Source: Melanocharis versteri (Eukaryota > Chordata > Aves > Passeriformes > Melanocharitidae). Taken from it: a stretch of DNA of 64,000 nt. The position numbers and the translations under genes are program-made. Numbering within the stretch: position 1 is the first letter of the stretch; each line of letters begins with the position of its first letter. The stretch lies in NCBI GenBank assembly GCA_013397845.1, contig VZTG01009087.1, positions 86,591 through 150,590 of the forward strand, written 5' to 3'. A model generated the notes under the pieces. It was not told the origin of the DNA. It saw only the letters and a program-made list of their open reading frames with translations, and did no database searches. Positions 26,901 to 35,900 of this stretch are shown here, piece by piece.

Positions 26901-29900
26901 ACCCCATGCTCCCCCCATCCTTGAAGGGAAAGGAAACAGAAGCAGCCAAGAAAAATTCCTTTTGACTTTTTGCACTGGATTTCATTCAGACAAATAATAA
27001 CTAAGAAGTAAAAACGGAACCCTTCATACTAAGACTTCTTCAATTTTCAAAATAAATTGACTTAACCACTATGAAACAAACAGAATCAATCATGAAAAAT
27101 ATTCGTATCATGTGTAAGATGCATTGGGAATCAGGCAACTTATGCACCAGATTTGTTTTGTGCCTCTCTAGTGGCTTCACTTAATGTTATTTATATTATT
27201 TCTGTTTATTTCCTCTTGTTCTCTTCCTAATAAAGCTGCTCAAATGCCTTTCAGATCCTCATCTTTGCACTGTCTGACAGCAGCCTTTCCTAGCTGGTCA
27301 CCGGCGCTGTGCTGGATTCTCTTCCCACATTCAAACATTTCCCATTCAGATGCTAAACAGCTTCTCCAGCAGGCACTCACTATCCTTCTCACGATGAGCC
27401 TACTGGTTCCCCTTCCTGTGTTACTTATTCCCATCCCCGGATCTGCCTCTTCAAGTGCTTTAGCACACATTTGCAAGATGAAATGAGGCACCAGTGCTTG
27501 CCTAAATACGGCAGATAAATACCCAGCCCAGAGTTTTTGCCAGAAACTGTGCCAGATTATCTCCTGATACTGCAGCAGGAACCTCAGAATGGGAACTACC
27601 CTCGAGCACAAACCTAAGAGGTTGCTTAATAGAATCAAGAAATCCTGCCCTGGGAGGTCTGCTAGGACTGCTCTGAAGGCCAGACTGAAATAACCCATTA
27701 AATCCTTAAAGCGTTTCTAGGCATGTAACGGGCATTTCAGTTTATCCTTAACGCACATTTCAGAATCTACTTACCCCCACTGGCATATTCCATTACCAAA
27801 TACAACGTCTTTTCAGTCTCAATAACTTCAAATAATTTTACTGCAAGAAAAATGAATGCGAGAGAGATTGCAGCCAGGAGTAAAAGCACAGCACAAACAA
27901 ACAATTATACTCATGGAATGAGTATAATTTATGGTCAGTGATAATGCTAAATCATACAGAAACTTTATATCCTTTAGGTTAGCGTTCTTTTGAGGGGGAA
28001 AAAAGACCAAAAATTAATTTCTAAATCACAGTTGATAATAAAGCATATTAATTCACAGTTTTCTCAGAAGTTTATGCACACTGTACAAACGAGTTCATGC
28101 TGAAATTAGTGTTTAATTTGACACAGACTTAATTTAAGATCATACAAACCTCCCTTGTTTTGCTAGCAAACTGCTCACAGTCAGAAATCCAAGATTCTGA
28201 CCAACTAAAAACCAAGTGGATACCAGAAATGTTAAGTCTGACTTTCCTCAAATCGCAATATAACCACTCATTTACAACAAACACACTCCCACCACCACCC
28301 CCAAGAAAACAAAAAACAGCAGAAGCTATGAGTGCTGAAAAAGCAACAAACAATTTAAGGGATGAGAAGGGAGTGCCTAGCATGTAATAACTTGTACACC
28401 TCGTCCATACCTTGTATGCAACAAGCCCTCTGGCCGATTCAGGACCATTAACTGTCTCTGGAACAAGACTGTCCAGCCCTCCTCAGCCAGAAGAATTGTC
28501 ATCACAAAGTAGGGCCCTGAAGCTGTGGGGTAGGTGAAAGAACTAAAGCAGAAAGGGAAAATTACATACTTGGTAATTCTAATTTTCTGGAAATATCAGT
28601 CAGCAGGAGTCTTTCCTAGACTGAACTAATGGAGTTTGCTACTCTCACCTAAGAAACTCATGCTTTTGGGTCTCAAGAATAATTTCAATAGAATAGGGGA
28701 GTTGGGGTACTTGATAGACGGGAGAGCTCACATCTCCCACTCTGTGTAAGGCTTTCCTGGACTGAGCAGTTTATCTCCTCTGAACAAAATTCTTGATGCA
28801 AGCAGAGTCAATAAAGGAAGTGAGACAATGAAGCATTTACTGGATGCTTACTGTCCTATTATCTCCAAAAAAAGTTTAATAGCAGTACATTCAAATACAG
28901 CCAAATAGAGTAAAATGTAAACAGTACAACAGAAAAGAAGTCTGCAGAAATGCAGGGCTCCTACCAATATTGGGATGATTCAGTATCTTCATTATTCGTA
29001 CTTCTCGAAACAACTGTCAAGGAAGCAGGACAATTTCCTTAGAACATGTTTATTAGGGAAAAATTACACAAGATATGCAATTTTAAATGTCAAAAAGAAG
29101 ACAGAAAAGACCACAGGAAGTAGCATTAGCATAAAATATAGATAAATATAGTGCAGTGAACTCCAGAAAACATAATCTACGTCTTATTAAATAAATAGAA
29201 CCACTACAAATAACTACATACCAAAACCAGACTAATTTTTAAGCTTTATGCAAACAGACACACGAAGTTGCACAGCCCTTTCCGGAGTTTCATGTTGACC
29301 AAACTCCACAGATCATTCACACATGTTTTTCACTCTCTCTTTCTCTGACTTCTTTGGTGACTGGCAAGCTCAGCCAACTACCCCGAACACATCAAAACTG
29401 CAGGTGCAAGTACAAGGTGCAGCACTAGAGCGAAGCCACACGCAGATGTTCAAATCAGGTACCAGGAATTCTGACATCCTCCAAGTCCTGCTGCTCCACA
29501 GAGGTGAAGCAGGCAGGTTTGCTTTTCCCACATCTACCAAATTTTACATTGATCACAAGCAGCAGCGATGTCCCCTCTCTCCCCCTGCAAGTCCTGAAGA
29601 TTTATCTTTGCTGAAAGTCTGCTGTGTGATGCTGAATCACATAATTATAAACAACTGGACAAACTTAAAGCCCTATGTATATATACTTCAGACAGATTTT
29701 TTTTTAAACAGAAACAAGAGGTTACTGCTCTTAAATTTCTACCATCCATGGCTTTATTAATTAGAGGTACATCACAACTAACCTAGGGGCTCAAAGGAAA
29801 GAAGGCAAAAGAAAGAAATCAAAAATGCCTACGTAGTTTCGTGCTGTGTACTTGAGGCTGACCATACTAATAGGCTTGCACTGTTTAAGTGAACAGCACA

Positions 29901-32900
29901 GCCCCTCTTTACTGTGCTGCACACTCTTTGGTGCCTTATTGAGCTAACATAGGATACTGAAATAAATGAAAAAATGCTCACTCTTCAGTGTAATGCTTAG
30001 ACATCTTGGTAACATCTTAGCACTACAGTCCTCCTTAGAGAGAAACTGGGCTCAACACATTAAGTGTGTTATTGCCGTTCTGTTTGTCTGATGTCTCAGG
30101 GACATCTCGCCCTCAGTTTTCAAAATCAGTCCCATTTGATCAGATGCAACTTTTGCAAAAGGGTACAGTGATGCAAGCCAGAGACCATACAACCCCTCAA
30201 AGCGGAGCACTTTAGAGTATATTTTATGATGTATCTAAAATTCTGCATTTATTCTACAAGTTAAGACTACAGAGCAACATCTTACTGAAACTCAGCTTTT
30301 GATAAAGTACGATTACTACAGCTCAAGTAATAGTATTAGAGTTTTATACTTGCATTATTTAAGTATTTCAAGCTAGTTACTATGCACTTGCCTTATAACT
30401 GCCATTAAAACAATTTCAGTGAGAGGCAAAGACTACAAATGCATTTCTCTGAGCAAATATGAACAGACGCAGTTTGCTTATGTCTAAAATACAAAACAAG
30501 CGTATGTAACATTATGCAGCAGAATTAACTTCAGCAAGTATCTTTTCCTCATAAAATCAGTCATTGCTAAGAAAAAACATCACACCAGGACATTCTTTGA
30601 ATCTGTTGTTTTTGTAAGTATTGGAATTTGTGGCACAAGAATAAATTTCTCAGCTCAATCAATATAAACTAATCAGAAGCTAACAAATCCAAACCAATAG
30701 ATGGTACAGCATCAGAAGAGCTTCTAAGCAGGAATGTGGAAAATCAGCTCCTCCCAAAAGACTGGAAAGCTATTTCATAACTTAACACTATTAATGCTGG
30801 TATAAGAGGTACAGCAATCAACACGGAGCTTCATAGGCAGAATTAAAATATGAGACTTCCACAGAAAATAATGTGAACTCTCACAATTTTGTATTTAATG
30901 TAAAGCACATAGGAATTGAAAGAAAAATGAGATGTGCGTTTTTCTATTCAATATTCTCACAGGATTTAGAAGTTTACTAATTGGTTTAAGACTCTAATTG
31001 GCTTATGATTCAAATTGATTTTACAGTGATGTGAAATTTTTTCTCCAAGTATTTCTGAATAAAAGCCTTAACAGTATCTGAGGACATTTTTTCATTGCAA
31101 CTCTGCATTCCATGAAGCACTACCTTGAGATAAATCTCCTCCCCCAAGCTTTCCCCATGCAGAAGCATGCTGGCCATTAATAGCTGCAATGTCAATAACT
31201 ATGTATTTACAAATATAAACACCTTTAAACAATAGCGACTACACCCCTCAATAACACTCTGGATACATCTCTTTGCATATAGAGGTATTAAAGCAAAAAG
31301 ACCACAGTTATTTCCTACAAAGCCAAGCTTGTTAAATTTATAAAAATATGGACAGAACAGTGATATTTGTTCTTCTCTGAGAACAAAACAACCTGCTGCA
31401 GGATTATGATCTATTTTACTGACAAAAAAATAGCATTTTCAGAATTCAGACACACCTGTATTTTCCTGAGCAGCAGCATCCTGCTCTCACAGAAGGTATA
31501 AATGATCCCTAACTTCTCTCTCCTTACCCCACCACATATTTATAGGACCACTCATCATTCTTAAAAAGCGGTATCATTCAAAAAAAGCTCTTGAACAAGC
31601 ATCTCCTTGTTGTAAAGGTGCTGTAGCCTCAAAAGCTTCACTTACAGAAAGGGACAGCCAGCACTATACCCAGTTCCTAAAATCTGTAGTTAAGAAAAAG
31701 CGACAAGACTTGAAAAATTATTTCCTGTGTTTCCAGCTTAATTTTCCAAGGCACAGGCTGCAGAAAGCAAAGATCTGCCGCACCATTAACATTTCTACTT
31801 GCTGTCAGATTGACACCTATGTTTAAGATTTACTATTTTAAGTTACTACAATCAAACTGAAAATCTTCAGTTAATCAAGGCTTTGACTTGCTTCAAAAAA
31901 TGTGCTTGAAAGCTGCTCTGCTTTCTAAACTGTTACAGAGAAGGGATGTGGCAAAAGAAGCACAGCTTTCAATAGGTAACATATTGAACTAGTTCCAAAT
32001 CTTCTACTACTACTTTATTTCTGTCCTGCTTTTCTTAACAACAGAAGGAACTTAAGTTGGAGGCTCCAAATATGTTTAAAGAATAAAAAGCTTGCTGACC
32101 CCTAAGAGGCATATCTGAAATATCATTTCCTAATTAAACCTATCAATGAAAAAAAAGTACCTTCTGCTCCACTAGCAGTTTGCAGAAGAGCAACAGAATG
32201 CTATTTCAGAAACACCCCTGGTGAAGCCAGTACAAGACAAAGTTTTCAGTGTAGCAGATATGCAAAAAATAGACCAGCTATTTTGATATAAATTTGTGTT
32301 ATGACAAAACCCAAATACTTACATTTGGGAACAAAAATACAATAGTGACAGTGGAAAAAGCTAAGTCAGGACAGGATGTTACTACCAAGACAGCAAGTCA
32401 ACAATAAAGTCAGCTCTGTTCTAAACAGATGCTCGCTGAGTACGGTGGTAACCACATACTGAACAAACTGAAAACAAAATAAAAAGGCAGGGTTCAACAC
32501 TGGTTTTCTATTTAAAGAGGTAGAGGTCCTGGAGTGAGAAATATAATGCAAGTTAAGACTATCGCATTGCATGGACAAGAAAGCAAAACTAAAAATTCAC
32601 AAGGTCAGCCTACTTAAGCCATCAAATGTTAGGCCATGACACAAGCTAAAATAACTCTGTCTGAAGTACCCTGTGCATACGACAGGGCATGAAAACCACT
32701 GGTGAGCAGCTAAGGAGAAACGAAACACTCTTTGCTTTTAGACCCGTGACTAACTACAGACCCAGCTTGTATAACACTTCCAGCAAGTGAAGTATGTGCT
32801 CAAATATTTCTGTTTACAAAACAGAATGGTGCATGTGAAGCTATGATGACTCATTTCACTTAATTAGGTCAGTTGCAAGTACTGTAGCAAAACTGACTTG

Positions 32901-35900
32901 CACTCGGTATCCTTCATACTTTGGTGAATGGAAAGGGGATGGTTTTGTGAATGACCCCATGCCTAAGATAACTACAAATTTGTCTTGTTTGATTAATAAT
33001 AATCAGTAGTGACTGAAAGTCTAAAAGTTTTGCTGAATTGCATACAATTTATCAGCTTTGAAGTTCTAGAGACCATCCTCTCAACCATGAGAATTTAGAT
33101 GGGTTCAAACTCAGGAGTGGTATTTTTGTGCCAGTAACATACTCCAGTGTCCTCTATAAACCTTCATTAGGTGTCTGTTCCTATTAACACAAAACTACTA
33201 TCACTGCTTCCCGTTCCCAACAGTGCCTCTCAAAGAAAAAAACCCAACCACTTAACAGCCCTTTGTACAGTGTAAGCCTGATGACAAAATTATAAAAATT
33301 TCACAGTGATACTAAATAGTATATGAAGAATCACAAATATAATGTAACAGTTCAGTGCAGAAAGAAAAAAAAGGGGGACTGATTTCAGAGAAAGGAACAA
33401 GAATTATTATTTTACTTACAGTTCACAAATGACCCATTAAAATACTAACAGAAATTATCTTAAGCATGCTAATGAACCACCCTCTCACCCTTATTTGTTT
33501 TGTATGTACAGTTGCTTCAGTGACTGCGCAAAAATTGTGCTAAAGTTTACTTAAGAGCTTTCAGGCAATCAATATTCGTTCACTCAGTCACAGCTGAAGA
33601 CATATAGAGCTTCAAAACAAAGATTATTTTTTCTGACCATCGTAATCAGTATTCTACAAATGAAAACATCAATCGCCTCATTTTTCAGTGTGAGAAGTTG
33701 CATGCGATAAATATATTTAGAAGTTACTGAAGAATGAATTAAATCACTAAATTTAAATGTCTATCCTTAGTTCTACTATCAGCTGCTTCTAACAGTACCT
33801 AACACTGCTTCTCTTGTTGCCAGCTTCCCCCTCAAAAAAACAAACAACAGCAGCAATGTCCTATTGCATGAGTATCTTATGCACTATTTGTGCAGTGTGA
33901 CAGCATCTCTCGTATGCTATGAAAGTCTTATTTATATTTGGAATGGTTCATTGAATTATTATTAAGTATTTTCGTATGAAATACAACTTAATGTTAAAAC
34001 TATTGTCCCAAAGCCGAGCTTTTCATGCTTAGTTTTCCAGAAAGTTTTGCCATATTTCAGCTTCTCATTGCTCAACAATGAGACAAACCCAGCTCTTCAA
34101 GTGTGAACACCAAGCCAGGTAGGAAATAAGCTACATGAGTGGCACAGGATTTCCACAATATGCTCTGTCACACACTGCCTCTGTGGGTCCCTCTTCTCTA
34201 CCTCAAATATTAGCACAGACTTGCTTAATATAGGATATAGGTCTTAATATAGGATATAGGACTTAACAGCAAAGCTTCTGCATGGACTGCACAGCAGGTT
34301 GAATTAAAAAAAAAAATCCAAAAGAACCCATATTCACAAGTACTATAAATGAGACATTAAAGCAAATAAATCAAAGTATAAAAGGGATAAAAGAAAAAAG
34401 AAATTAAAGCAAAGCTGTTTGTAACTCCCCATAACCAAAGTTACACAATAAAATAAATTGTAACAGCAGGCAGAGATAAAAGAACAGCAATAAGCCCTGG
34501 TCTCTCATTTCTACAGCTACAGACAGCAGTAAACAAAAAATACCCCCAAATTTTTATAATGGACATCCTCCAGTAGGACAATACAATATTTCTGTGCCTC
34601 CGCCACAACAGAACATATGCAGATTTAAATAGCAAAAATCCAAACGAAACAAAAATCCCCAGGGTTTTGATAAAACTCTTATCACAACAATTATGAAGGA
34701 CTTCTGAATTTCTATCTACAGGCATAAACAAGACTGTTCTGATTATATTCACTCATTTTGTCAATTCTATGCACAAAAAGTAATCGCCACAGGTCCCTTG
34801 AGTTCAGCAAATATTTTATCAAAGTTGAAAGAGCATAAAGACAAATGTAGAAAAACCCATTAAAGCAATAAAAGTTGTTACTCTAAGTCCACAAAAAAAC
34901 AATTACTACATTAAAGAAAAAATCCAAGAAAAATCCCATCCTCTACAGCATTACATCTTGGTTTAGCATGTACACAAACTGTTTGCATACCTAATTGGAC
35001 AGAAATGTTCCTGTTGGCAAAGAGGAAAGCCAGAGGAGGAAGGAAGAGCAAAACAACAAAGCTCAGATAGGAACCACATGGAGTCACTGCCCTCAGACAA
35101 ATGTATGTGCACATCATAGCAGGGAGACCACACTCTCCCAAGGTCACACACAAAAATGTTGTTTAGCAAGATAAGGGGATCAAATATTTTTGTCAAGTAA
35201 ATAAAGGATCACAGTTCAACTGTTTACAGAATTTCAGATATTATGGTCTTTTCTTACCTTTTGCAGGCTGGTAGGATTTAGCTGGGTTTTATCTATTATT
35301 TTCACAGCAACCTTGGGAAAAAAACAAACAACTATGAATTATTAAACTCAGAAGAAGGTTTGAATAAAAATATATTGCACCTCTGTGAGCAAGAGTATAA
35401 ATATACCTCTAAAACATGCATGTGTGTCTACTTCTATACATTCCATCAAGCAAAATTCTCTAACCTATTAGGATTTACCAGCAAGAGCTTGGAACTTTGC
35501 CACCAAGGAATCAGCTTTATACTTCTGTCTGTGTTTGGACTGAACAATGTTATCTTGTCCACTGTTATCTTGTCCAGGCCCTCCAAACACAAGATTTATC
35601 TATTAACAGATCACCAATATAAATGAAATCTGCCTATCAGTATATTTCTCTTCAGTTTTAGGAATGCTTGGTGATGAATAGATGCCTTCCCAGCCCCAAA
35701 ATACCCTTTGATGCACAACATTTTGATCCTTTCACCAAGAAGTAATATTTTAAAAAGGGGGTGGGTGGGTGGTTAGGTGGAAACTCAGGCCTGTCAGGTA
35801 ACATCTATATCTTGAAACAGCCTCCAGAAGAAATACTTATTATAAAGATAGCCAAAGAAAACTGACTGTCAGCCTTTTTTTTCCCCCAAGGCTTACCTCT

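Noticed and set aside
29323..29760. 145-codon plus-strand open frame in intron 3.
   Set aside because: It has no recognised homology, starts in a T/C-rich run, and is antisense within a well-defined intron.
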